A stretch of DNA of 11,108 nt from Planctomycetota bacterium (GTDB lineage: Bacteria > Planctomycetota > Phycisphaerae > FEN-1346 > JAACEH01): positions 1 through 11,108 of the forward strand of contig JAFGPY010000453.1 of the NCBI GenBank assembly GCA_016935955.1, in the 5' to 3' direction. This document shows, in pieces, positions 1 to 6,519 of the stretch; position 1 is the stretch's first letter, and every line of letters begins with the position of its first letter. A program made the translations under genes and the position numbers. Below the pieces are notes generated by a model. The model ran no database searches, was not told the DNA's origin, and saw nothing but the letters and a program-made list of their open reading frames with translations.

Positions 1-2
1 CC

Positions 3-74
3 GCCGCCTTGGAAACCGTTACGGCCTCCGATGCGTTGGGCTGGTTTATGTCTTGTGGCTACACTCAATCGTGA
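3..74 (+). CDS. 3' end of a possible IS630-like transposase (partial)
   Basis: The window opens inside a frame that runs 23 codons to TGA at 72-74. Its last residues include VTASDALGWF followed by CGYTQS. Of the three plus-strand frames this one looks most like protein. A Trp-Phe followed by a Cys-Gly-Tyr close to the stop resembles the C-termini of some IS630-family transposases as I recall them. With only 23 residues the family cannot be proven; it could be the tail of any host gene. It lies upstream of the tRNA, so on the host side of the element junction. Confidence 0.35.
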   Translation, partial: AALETVTASDALGWFMSCGYTQS

Positions 75-275
75 AGTGCTCTAGATGACCTCCTGCCGCC
101 GAGTTACGCGGACCATTGCCCTTGCTGCTGTCGCATTGCTTTGACCGTGCTATGGTTACAGCACCCTCGCAGCCACGTTGCATTCTCGCCATGCCCGCGC
201 GGGCCACAGCCGCACGATTAGGGGCTGTGCGTGCGGCCAATGTGGAGGCGACAAGGGCAAAGGACGAAGGCGTGA

Positions 276-303
276 TTGACAAACCCGCGGTAGCGGCTAT
301 AAT
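276..303 (+). promoter_or_regulatory. Consensus sigma70 promoter of tRNA-Pro
   Basis: A perfect -35 TTGACA (276-281) and a perfect -10 TATAAT (298-303) are separated by 16 bases. Transcription would start near 310, about six bases before the mature tRNA 5' end at 316. A full-consensus promoter fits a stable RNA gene. Confidence 0.88.
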
Positions 304-315
304 GTGCCTGAATTT

Positions 316-393
316 CGGGGTGTGGCTCAGTTTGGCTAGAGCGCCGCGTTCGGGACGCGGAGGTCGCTGGTTCAAATCCAGTCACCCCGACCA
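316..393 (+). tRNA. tRNA-Pro (anticodon CGG)
   Basis: The full cloverleaf can be drawn. The acceptor stem pairs CGGGGTG (316-322) with CACCCCG (383-389). The D-stem is GCTC/GAGC, and the anticodon stem CCGCG/CGCGG encloses the loop TTCGGGA with anticodon CGG, reading Pro codon CCG. The T-arm is GCTGG/CCAGT with loop TTCAAAT, and discriminator A390 is followed by an encoded CCA (391-393). The C1-G72 pair with A73 is the usual identity signature of bacterial tRNA-Pro. Its 3' part overlaps the end of the convergent recombinase gene, which marks this tRNA as the likely integration site of the element. Confidence 0.96.
371..393. other. Probable attachment site within the tRNA 3' end
   Basis: The recombinase reading frame, which belongs to the element, ends inside the tRNA T-arm. 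The crossover therefore probably lies at or near the T-loop to CCA segment, leaving an intact tRNA. The exact core cannot be set because the second copy, expected at the far junction, was not found anywhere up to 11108. Inference from tRNA-targeting elements in general. Confidence 0.5.
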
Positions 394-1874
394 TCTACAA
401 AAGAAGGCCGTTCGGCAAGAATGTCGAACGGCTTTCTCTTTTGGACACAAAGACTTACGTCGCTCACAGCGCGGTTCAAACTCACCGCTTCGATGATCTC
501 GCGACGACGGGCATTGTTTGAACCGCGCCACTCCTCGGCCGCCTTCTGGCTGAAGTCGAACGTCTCCAGCACCCGCTGCCCCTGGGCCGGGTCGAACGTG
601 CCTGCCACTTCTCCCGATTCGCGCACTTCCGTTTCCAGGCACTTCAGTTCCGCCGACTTCGTCTGGAAGACGGACTCGTCGATGATACCGTTCAGGTAGC
701 CGTTCAATAGCCGGTCTTGCTGGCCCTTGAGATCGGCGCGCCGCTTGTCGACCGCCTGCATCTGGCGGCGGTGATAGTCGGTCACGTCGGCGAAGGCCTT
801 GACCAGGGCCTCGCGGAACCAGTCGCGGAGCTCCTCGGTCGGCAGCCGCAGCTGGTCGAGTTCGGCCAGGACGTCCTGCTCCAGTTTCTCGGCCCGCCAG
901 CGAACCGGCGGATGGTCCGGGCCGCGATGGTTGTTGGCACAGCGATAGTACAGGTGCTCGCGCACCGCACCGCCGCGGAGCCGCCGCCGGATGCGCTCGC
1001 CGGTCAGGGACTGGCCGCAGTACGCGCAGCGGAAGAGGCCGCCCGCATAGGAGTGGTTGGCCTGACGATAGCGGCGGTTCTTGCCCGCGAGGATCATCTG
1101 GCACTGGTCGAAGGTCTCACGGGAGACCAGGCGCTGGTGCTTGCCGGGGTAGCTCTGGCCGCGCCAGACGATCTCGCCGATGTAGAAGCGGTTGTTGAGC
1201 ATACGCGACAGGACGGAGCGATAGAACCGCGGCACGGCCGGTTGATAGACATGGCCCTCGGCGGCCAGTTGGGCAGCCAGGGCCTTGAACGTCGTGTCGC
1301 CCTTGGCGTAGAGTTCGAAGATGCGGGCCACGGCCCGCGCCTGAACGGGATCGGGCTGAATGGGCTGCTCGCGGTCGCCGGTCACGTTGCGGTAGCCGAA
1401 GGGGGCCGCCGCCGGGAGCCAGCCCTGCTTCACCTTTTCGTCCATGCCCTTGATGACTTCGCCCTGCAAATTGTCGGAGTAATATTGGGCGACGGCGGCC
1501 ATGACGTTGAACGACAGCGCCCCGGCCGCGCCAGGCCCGAACTGGTTGTCGACGAAGGCCAGCTTGACGCCGCAAGCGTCCTCGAGTTCCTGTAGCCGGA
1601 CCGCGTCCCGCATGTTGCGGCAGACGCGATCCAGCTTGTGGCTCAGGATGGCCTTGATGCCCTCACGCCGGGCATTCCTGCGGATCCACTCGAACATCTC
1701 GTTGAAGGCCTGCCGCTCCGCCCCGCGCTTGGCCGACTCGGCCACGGCGAACTCGCGGACCACCTTCCAGCCCTCGCGGGCGGCTCGATCGCGGGTGATC
1801 CGCAACTGGGCATCGATACTGTAACCTTCCCTCTGCTCGCGTGACGAGACGCGGGCCCAGATGATGACGTTCAT
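372..1874 (-). CDS. Large serine recombinase (integrase of the element)
   Basis: A 500-residue serine site-specific recombinase, which would cut and rejoin DNA at the attachment sites for integration or excision. An N-terminal resolvase domain (about 3-145) opens with ARVSSREQ, placing the expected nucleophile at Ser10, and holds the KLDRVCRN helix region. A recombinase domain (about 155-265) includes PFGYRNV and MLNNRFYIGE. A zinc ribbon follows (Cys283, Cys286, Cys312, perhaps a His), then a charged coiled-coil stretch (about 365-415). Length fits the large serine recombinases. I chose ATG 1874: it overlaps the upstream stop as ATGA, has GGAGG 11 bases upstream, and puts the catalytic serine at position 10. 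A GTG at 1892 in the same frame is the alternative. The last residues, GRGDWI, and the stop are antisense to tRNA-Pro. Confidence 0.95.
   Translation of the reverse strand: MNVIIWARVSSREQREGYSIDAQLRITRDRAAREGWKVVREFAVAESAKRGAERQAFNEMFEWIRRNARREGIKAILSHKLDRVCRNMRDAVRLQELEDACGVKLAFVDNQFGPGAAGALSFNVMAAVAQYYSDNLQGEVIKGMDEKVKQGWLPAAAPFGYRNVTGDREQPIQPDPVQARAVARIFELYAKGDTTFKALAAQLAAEGHVYQPAVPRFYRSVLSRMLNNRFYIGEIVWRGQSYPGKHQRLVSRETFDQCQMILAGKNRRYRQANHSYAGGLFRCAYCGQSLTGERIRRRLRGGAVREHLYYRCANNHRGPDHPPVRWRAEKLEQDVLAELDQLRLPTEELRDWFREALVKAFADVTDYHRRQMQAVDKRRADLKGQQDRLLNGYLNGIIDESVFQTKSAELKCLETEVRESGEVAGTFDPAQGQRVLETFDFSQKAAEEWRGSNNARRREIIEAVSLNRAVSDVSLCVQKRKPFDILAERPSFVDGRGDWI
403..442 (+). terminator. 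Intrinsic terminator after tRNA-Pro, inside the recombinase gene
   Basis: A 12-base-pair stem (403-414 with 425-436, one G-T pair) has a 10-base loop. It is preceded by AAAA and followed by TCTTTT, so it could act on both strands. It begins ten bases after the CCA. It also encodes residues near the C-terminus of the recombinase on the other strand, so the element rather than the host now supplies the tRNA terminator. Confidence 0.8.
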
Positions 1875-2233
1875 AGGTTCGGTTTCCTCCACTTCGGTCC
1901 CAGGAGCACTTCCGCCAGCCGTTTGACGTTCACCAGAATCTCCACGGCCTCGCCCTCGGAGATCGCCCGCCCATATTCTTTCGACCAGACGCGGCGGGTC
2001 TTCAGGAGCAACTCATCGTCGATCCAGGCGATGTCCAGCGGCCTGTCCGGGACCACCCCGGACGACGAACATGGGGCCTCAATTTGAGGCCCAAGTCCAG
2101 TCAAATCCGCCCTGTGCCCGAGGCGTCCCAGGCCCGGCCGAACGTCGTCGATCCCGATCACCTTCGGCTCGCGTTCCAGCAGGGCCACGCCATCGCCGCC
2201 CTGACTCATTGTGTTGAATGCCACCAAGCGCAT
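1871..2233 (-). CDS. Small protein coupled to the serine recombinase, function unknown
   Basis: A 120-residue protein whose stop overlaps the recombinase start (ATGA), so the two are probably translationally coupled. ATG 2233 is chosen because AAAGGGG lies just upstream; the frame stays open further up but that part looks non-coding. The N-terminal half is glycine-rich and without a recognisable fold. The C-terminal part (about 65-112) looks like the ordered core, with WIDDELLLKT, then VWSKEYGRAISEGEAVEIL and an amphipathic helix ending in LAEVLL. I believe similar short proteins occur next to recombinases in planctomycete genomes, but cannot check. It could be an accessory or directionality factor for the recombinase, or a regulator of it; this comes from position only. 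Confidence 0.75.
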   Translation of the reverse strand: MRLVAFNTMSQGGDGVALLEREPKVIGIDDVRPGLGRLGHRADLTGLGPQIEAPCSSSGVVPDRPLDIAWIDDELLLKTRRVWSKEYGRAISEGEAVEILVNVKRLAEVLLGPKWRKPNL

Positions 2234-2471
2234 TACCCCTTTCCGTGTGGCTCTCGATTGCGATCTCCACCAACGGCGGGGGCCCGCGACCGATTCTCCG
2301 GCCACGGACCCCCGCACGCCCCGTCACTGCACGTTCGCCAACGTCATGTTCGCGGCTGCAACAAACAAAGACCGGAGGCCCGGCTATTCCTGCGGCCCAC
2401 GGACGAACGCATTGCCCGGAAGGAACCGCGGGCTGCCCTCCGCAGGTCGGCTACTGCGGGCTGTGCGGCGA
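2234..2471. other. Intergenic stretch, no supported gene
   Basis: This stretch separates the coiled-coil gene from the recombinase pair. It should hold the promoter of the latter if one exists, but I see no convincing -35/-10 pair on the minus strand. A plus-strand frame (2218-2475) ends with several cysteines but has no ribosome site and overlaps the start of the minus-strand gene. Confidence 0.4.
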
Positions 2472-3092
2472 CTAGCAAAGCCACGCCGTCAGGAACTCCC
2501 TCTGCCGCCGTGCGAGCACCGCGACGTCGGACTGGGCCTCCCGGCGACGCGACTGAGCCCAGTCCCGGAGGCCATCGACCGCGGCGATCTTCGCCTCTGC
2601 CTCCCTGACCGGCTCGTCCTGCTGGACCTGTTCCTCGACGTAGCGCTCGGCCTGGCGAGGAGACTCCTTTTCCAGGGCTCGGCGCTCCCTGGCCAGGGAC
2701 TTCTCGACCTTCGCCCGGGCCTGGTCCCGCTGCTCGCACAGAACGTCGTGCTGCGCGTTCAGGTCTTTCTCGTAACTGAGCATGACTTCGCCCCGCTCCA
2801 CGAGCAGCCGGCGGAGGCCCAGCAGCAGGTCCCAGCCCTCGTACAACAGGCGGAGCCGCTCCGCTTCGATCCGCGAGCTGTCGCAGTCCAGCCAGTTCCG
2901 GTCATCGACCAGCCGCCGGCGGTCGTCGGCCAAGCGGGTCTTCCTCTCCTGCCACCGCGCCACGTTGGCGTTGTGGTTCTGGACCGACAGGAGCACCTGC
3001 TCGCTGCCGGTGCCGGCCGTGACGTCCAGGGCTTCCAGGTGCATCCGGGCCACGACTTCCGCGTCCTTCTGATTCTGTTCGAGCCACTTCAT
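2472..3092 (-). CDS. Charged coiled-coil protein, function unknown
   Basis: A 206-residue protein made almost entirely of charged helices. Arg, Glu, Lys, Asp, Gln and Leu dominate, and heptad-like spacing runs from about residue 35 to 185 (for example QERKTRLADDRRRLVDDRNW and ARERRALEKE). There is no signal peptide, membrane segment or enzyme motif. I chose ATG 3092 because GAGG lies nine bases upstream; an ATG at 3125 in the same frame has a weaker context. The gene stands alone on the minus strand, between the metallopeptidase-like gene and the recombinase pair. A long coiled coil suggests a structural or scaffold role, but no family is recognised. Confidence 0.8.
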   Translation of the reverse strand: MKWLEQNQKDAEVVARMHLEALDVTAGTGSEQVLLSVQNHNANVARWQERKTRLADDRRRLVDDRNWLDCDSSRIEAERLRLLYEGWDLLLGLRRLLVERGEVMLSYEKDLNAQHDVLCEQRDQARAKVEKSLARERRALEKESPRQAERYVEEQVQQDEPVREAEAKIAAVDGLRDWAQSRRREAQSDVAVLARRQREFLTAWLC

Positions 3093-3161
3093 AGCGACTA
3101 CCTCTTCTGGCCAGGGAATGGGCATGGGGCTTCGTCGCGGCCAGGGCCGACGGAGTCCCGT

Positions 3162-3181
3162 GTCCGGTCGCTTGACCGGAC
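3162..3181. other. Perfect stem-loop between two minus-strand genes
   Basis: GTCCGGTC (3162-3169) and GACCGGAC (3174-3181) form an eight-base-pair stem with the tetraloop GCTT. It sits 31 bases past the stop of the metallopeptidase-like gene. There is no T-run on the minus strand, so it may be a weak terminator, an RNA-stability hairpin or an operator. Confidence 0.5.
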
Positions 3182-3212
3182 GGCTTGATCTTCTGCCTCT
3201 GGTGCTTGTGGG

Positions 3213-3905
3213 TTAGCTGGCTGGTGTGCCGGGTGCAGGATCGGCTGTTGCCGACCGGTTCCGCTCGACCTCAGCGATGCCGTCCAGCAGGGCTTGGTAG
3301 CTGAAGCCCCACCGTTCGGCCAGGCGGAAGGCCTCGTGCTCGGCCTCGGGGATGCCGCACTCCTGGCAGGTGTCCATGCGCATGTGGTCCTCGTAGTGGT
3401 CGGCGAACAGGATGCCGTGGGCCAGTTCGTGGGCGATCACAGCTTCGACGGCGGACGGAGGCAGTTCGTCCATGCGGTCGGCCCGGAAGACGAAGAGCGC
3501 CCCGCTCGACCCGGCGTAGGCGACATTGTCACCGAACTTACCGAGGCGGAAGCCGTTCTGGACGTCAAGCAACTCGATCCGCGGCCAGAGCGGCGCGGCC
3601 CCCTGGGCCTTGGGCTTCGGCCGCGTCTGTCGCCAGTGCCGCTGAAAACGCCGCCGGATCTCCGACGGCAGCTCGAACCAGACCTGGCGGAAGGACTGGG
3701 CGAAGCGTTCGGCGTCCCCCGCTACGCGCAGGAGGTTCAGGTTCTGACAGGGCAGGATGGGCATGATCTCTCCCTTCGGGCGGTCGGGCTCGCCCTCCCG
3801 CGGTGCCGGGTGGCCCGTCATCACCCAGCCGGTCTCGTCATTGATCTGGGGCGGCGCGGGTATCGCCCCCTGGGTACTGCTCTGCTCAAGCGGGATTGGA
3901 GTCAC
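3213..3905 (-). CDS. Putative zinc metallopeptidase (HELAH motif)
   Basis: A 230-residue protein with the zincin signature HELAH (His159, Glu160, His163) inside the hydrophobic helix VEAVIAHELAHGIL. A downstream helix, EAEHEAFRLAERWGF, contains Glu188 and Glu191, candidates for the third zinc ligand. This layout recalls the small cytoplasmic ImmA/IrrE-type or SprT-like peptidases. Cys180 and Cys183 lie between. No signal peptide or membrane segment is seen. Two starts compete: GTG 3905 with AAGGAG eight bases upstream, and ATG 3764 (residue 48) with AAGGGAG also well placed. The first 47 residues are proline-rich and may be a linker or not translated. The substrate is unknown; regulators or DNA-bound proteins are typical targets of such families. 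Confidence 0.75.
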   Translation of the reverse strand: MTPIPLEQSSTQGAIPAPPQINDETGWVMTGHPAPREGEPDRPKGEIMPILPCQNLNLLRVAGDAERFAQSFRQVWFELPSEIRRRFQRHWRQTRPKPKAQGAAPLWPRIELLDVQNGFRLGKFGDNVAYAGSSGALFVFRADRMDELPPSAVEAVIAHELAHGILFADHYEDHMRMDTCQECGIPEAEHEAFRLAERWGFSYQALLDGIAEVERNRSATADPAPGTPAS

Positions 3906-4171
3906 TTACTGGTCTCCTTATGGCTGATGGACTGATAACGACGGCCGGCGCAGCCCTCACCGACGCCGGGCCTTCCGAAAAAACCGGACAGGCGCAAAAA
4001 ACTGTACCAGACTCCTCAACTGCTCCCCGTGGCCTCAGGAAGCCTCAGGCCGGGAAGGAACCATTGCCGCGGCCCACGTTGGCCCACGCCGCGTCGGGAA
4101 TGATAGGTGGCACACCGCCCAGCCTTGCCACACCCTGGCGAACGTGGGGCCAACGTGGAGCGATGGAGGCG
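3906..4171. other. Intergenic regulatory region with repeats
   Basis: This region lies upstream of the metallopeptidase-like gene. It holds AAGGAG at about 3914-3919 on the minus strand, two A/T runs near 3980 and 3997, a tandem GCCTCAGG pair (4032-4039, 4042-4049) and the inverted repeat listed at 4074-4158. No gene is supported. Confidence 0.5.
4074..4158. repeat. Inverted repeat built from GGCCCACG / CGTGG units
   Basis: CCACGTTGGCCCACG (4074-4088) is the reverse complement of 4143-4158 except for one extra G. Each arm also contains a short direct repeat: GGCCCACG twice on the left, ACGTGG twice on the right. The 54 bases between the arms are unrelated. The arrangement suggests paired binding sites for a regulator or replication protein near the start of a minus-strand transcript. 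Confidence 0.55.
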
Positions 4172-4456
4172 TCAGTTGCCTTTACTTGCTTCCAGCGTCT
4201 TCTTCAGCGCCGCCATCATCTGCTGTTCGATGAGGGTCTCAATGGTTGGAAGCAGCTTCTTGTACTGCCCAAAGCAGTCGTCACACAGGCCGTAGAGGAT
4301 GGCCCGGATCTTCCCCTCGGGTGGAGCGATGGGGCTTGTCGGGCTGGGGAAGTAGAGGCCGGTGGTGATAGCCGCCTGGCCACAGAGCAGGCAGGGGAAT
4401 TGGCACTGAGCCTCAAACTCCTTGCGGGCGACGGGAAGGCTCTTCACTTCGGTCAT
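4172..4456 (-). CDS. Small four-cysteine (zinc-ribbon-like) protein
   Basis: A 94-residue protein with two CxxC pairs: Cys22/Cys25 in PCLLCG and Cys58/Cys61 in LCDDCFG, 32 residues apart. This is the layout of a zinc ribbon or treble-clef knuckle. The remainder, from about residue 64, is a predicted helix ending in a Lys-rich tail. ATG 4456 is preceded by AAAGGA at a good distance. The frame stays open further upstream, but that part reads through the palindrome at 4549-4593 and is unlikely to be translated. No family is recognised. A nucleic-acid-binding or protein-bridging role is possible. It follows the helicase gene after a 209-base gap. Confidence 0.75.
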   Translation of the reverse strand: MTEVKSLPVARKEFEAQCQFPCLLCGQAAITTGLYFPSPTSPIAPPEGKIRAILYGLCDDCFGQYKKLLPTIETLIEQQMMAALKKTLEASKGN

Positions 4457-4548
4457 GGCGATTCCTTTCAGAACGGGGGTCAAAAAGCGGCGGAAGCGGG
4501 GCTGTTGCCTGCCCCACCCCCGCCACGAAAACTTGGAAAAACGGGCCG

Positions 4549-4593
4549 AGTGTTTCACTTGTCTCTTAAATATTAAGAGGGAAGTGAAACACT
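4549..4593. repeat. 45-base near-perfect palindrome
   Basis: Twelve bases (4549-4560) pair perfectly with 4582-4593. Two imperfect positions follow, then CTCTTAA (4563-4569) pairs with TTAAGAG (4573-4579) around an ATA centre. Each outer arm is itself close to a palindrome (AAGTG-AAA-CACTT). On the plus strand it is followed by TTTT. It lies between the helicase stop and the next gene start in an AT-rich island, with a -10-like TAATAT in its centre on the minus strand. It may be an operator over a promoter, a bidirectional terminator or a cruciform site. Confidence 0.75.
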
Positions 4594-4595
4594 TT

Positions 4596-4623
4596 TGCCG
4601 CAAATGGCCGTTTTCTGCCGCAA
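4596..4623. repeat. Direct repeat TGCCGCAA, twice
   Basis: TGCCGCAA occurs at 4596-4603 and 4616-4623, exactly 20 bases apart, beside the 45-base palindrome. Two turns of spacing put both copies on one face of the helix, as expected for a dimeric DNA-binding protein. The copies are short, so chance is possible. Confidence 0.35.
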
Positions 4624-4665
4624 GTCATTGCGTGATAAGCTGTTGCGACTTTGGAAAGATCGCCG

Positions 4666-6519
4666 CTACGGCGGTGGTGCACGTGTTCGCACGAGAGCTA
4701 ACTTGCGGTACCGAAAGCCGTTACATTCGCGGAGGCCCAGCTGCCGGCAGACGGCGCGGTTGGTTGGCTCCAGGCCGGCCGCCTCCAACTTCGCCGCGGC
4801 CTCGGCGTAACGGAGCACACCCTCCTCGAAGTCGGTCCGCCGGCCGCTCGTGGCCAGCCTCGGGAACAGTTCGCCGGCGTAGATGGCGGTCACGTCCAGC
4901 TCCGGCGGCAGCGGCTCGTTGCTGACGACATAGATAGTGGCGGGGTTCGTCAGCGGCCGCAGCCGCCCTATGGCCTGCATCAACTCGCCGGTCACGAGGT
5001 GCCGCCAGACAGCCTGCCAGCGCGGGTCGTCGTACTGCTGGCGACGGACGGTCCAGAGGTCCGGGCCGATGGCCACGGGGTCGAGGTGCCACTGAAGCGG
5101 CGGCGCCCGCAGGTTCTCGTCGAGCGCCTCGGTGCCGTAGGCCGCCACCGCCAGGAGCTGGAGGCTGGCCTCGTTGGGCATGGGCCTGCCGATCACCAGC
5201 CCCACCCGGTGCTCAGCGAAGGCATTCAGGCCCCGCAGCGCGCCGTAGTGCACCACTGTCGCCTGACCATGTTCGCATTCCAGCAGCTTCTCCAGTGCCT
5301 CCGTGTCATTCTTGAACGAGACGCACAGCAGCGGCTCGCCCCGGTGACGGTGGGCCACCTCGGTCACCAGCCGCCGCAGGTAGCTGTCGGCGGCGGCCAA
5401 GTCTTTGCGGTTGCCGCTCCGCGTGGCGATGCGGTCCATCACCTGGTACACGGTCGCCTGCTGCTCGACCGGCGGCAGGGCGGCCACAGTCACCGGCCGG
5501 CCCAGGATACCCTCAAGGACCGCCGGCTCGGCCGTGGCGTCGAGCACCAGCACCTCCCGGTCGGGCGGCAGGAACGCCTGGCGCGGCCAGCGGCAGGCTC
5601 CCGGCGATACCAGCACGGGCCCCTGTCGCGAGAGCAACTCGGCCAGGTCAGCGAAGAAGTTCGGCAGTACGGTCCGATTGCGGGCTGCCTCATAGGCGAC
5701 CCGCAGCAGTTGCTCCATCAGGCTATCTTCCGCCAAGGGTCCGCGATCGGCATCGGATGCGCTCCCGGCCATGATCTCCCCGGCCGGCCGCCACACGCCA
5801 TCCTGAACACCCGCGCAAGCGGCTAGCACGTCCATGGCGGCGCGGCGCAGGAGGTCGGCCAGGGCCAGAAGACCATCTTCTCCTCGGACCGACTCCAACG
5901 GAGAGCCGGCCAGGTTGCCCAGCAGCCCGCTGAGGTCCGGCGCGTCGGCGATGATGGCCTCCCGCACCGCGGCCAGGTTGTCGACGAACGTGCGGAGCCG
6001 ATCAACGCGCAGCTCCACCGGCGCGGCCAGGGCGGCCGTGGCGTCCTCGTCCAGGATCACCAGAGGCCGGTTCTCCAGCGCCCTGAGACTCCAGAGGTCG
6101 CTCCGCCGCAGGTGCCAACTGGTCACGAGCAGCACCTGGGCCTGCTGGTTGGCCCGCGAGCGGAACACCTCGCGATACGGGCAGCGGCGCGCCCGCCCAC
6201 AGTCCTGGCAGGGTCCGAGGCGAAGCAGATAGCCGAGGGCCCGGAACAGTTGCACCAGTTCGCGCTGGGGGCAGCCGTCCTCCTCAGTCGGGCCCGCCCG
6301 CCAGTGGTGCGTGGTGACGCCGCTGGCCTCCAGGTCACGCTGCACCTGCTCAGCCAGTTCGTGCGTCGGCGTGACGTACAGGGCGCGGACGCCGTGGCCG
6401 GCCAAGGCGCACTTGACGGTGTAGGACTTGCCCGTTCCCGGCGGCATCCGCTCCAGCTCGGCCGGCGATACGGGCGACGAAGCGGTCGATAAACGTGGCC
6501 GTTCTGGCGCGAGCATCAT
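4666..6519 (-). CDS. Superfamily 2 helicase with XPD/DinG-like cysteine cluster
   Basis: A 617-residue helicase-like ATPase. Walker A is PPGTGKS (26-32) and motif Ia is VTPTHELAEQV. Motif II is VILDEDA (DEDA at 157-160), followed later by VLDATA (325-330) and motif VI QAIGRLR (515-521). Four cysteines (83, 104, 107, 113) sit between Walker A and motif II, where XPD/DinG helicases carry their iron-sulfur cluster; they could also bind zinc. The C-terminus (about 570-610) resembles a helix-turn-helix. ATG 6519 is chosen because AAAGGA lies nine bases upstream; ATG 6558 lacks a site, and ATG 6447 would begin at Walker A. It overlaps the primase gene by 170 bases in the +1 frame. The first 20 residues look non-coding, so it may be the second half of a primase-helicase. 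Confidence 0.88.
   Translation of the reverse strand: MMLAPERPRLSTASSPVSPAELERMPPGTGKSYTVKCALAGHGVRALYVTPTHELAEQVQRDLEASGVTTHHWRAGPTEEDGCPQRELVQLFRALGYLLRLGPCQDCGRARRCPYREVFRSRANQQAQVLLVTSWHLRRSDLWSLRALENRPLVILDEDATAALAAPVELRVDRLRTFVDNLAAVREAIIADAPDLSGLLGNLAGSPLESVRGEDGLLALADLLRRAAMDVLAACAGVQDGVWRPAGEIMAGSASDADRGPLAEDSLMEQLLRVAYEAARNRTVLPNFFADLAELLSRQGPVLVSPGACRWPRQAFLPPDREVLVLDATAEPAVLEGILGRPVTVAALPPVEQQATVYQVMDRIATRSGNRKDLAAADSYLRRLVTEVAHRHRGEPLLCVSFKNDTEALEKLLECEHGQATVVHYGALRGLNAFAEHRVGLVIGRPMPNEASLQLLAVAAYGTEALDENLRAPPLQWHLDPVAIGPDLWTVRRQQYDDPRWQAVWRHLVTGELMQAIGRLRPLTNPATIYVVSNEPLPPELDVTAIYAGELFPRLATSGRRTDFEEGVLRYAEAAAKLEAAGLEPTNRAVCRQLGLRECNGFRYRKLALVRTRAPPP

Noticed and set aside
205..229. 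CACAGCC/GGCTGTG inverted repeat as terminator of the gene ending at 74
   Set aside because: No T-run follows, and it lies about 130 bases from the stop; seven base pairs with an eleven-base loop is weak.
46..496. Open frames across the tRNA region (minus 46-375 and plus 116-496)
   Set aside because: They read through a clear tRNA gene and its promoter, lack ribosome sites and have unspecific composition.
382..1595. Long frames opposite or out of frame with the recombinase (minus 382-1104, plus 717-1595)
   Set aside because: Shadow frames typical of GC-rich DNA; the recombinase frame has all family motifs and the ATGA overlap.
2218..2475. Plus-strand frame ending in HCPEGTAGCPP and GYCGLCGD
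   Set aside because: The cysteine spacing looked like a knuckle, but there is no ribosome site, the frame is Pro/Arg-rich and it overlaps the start of the 120-residue gene.
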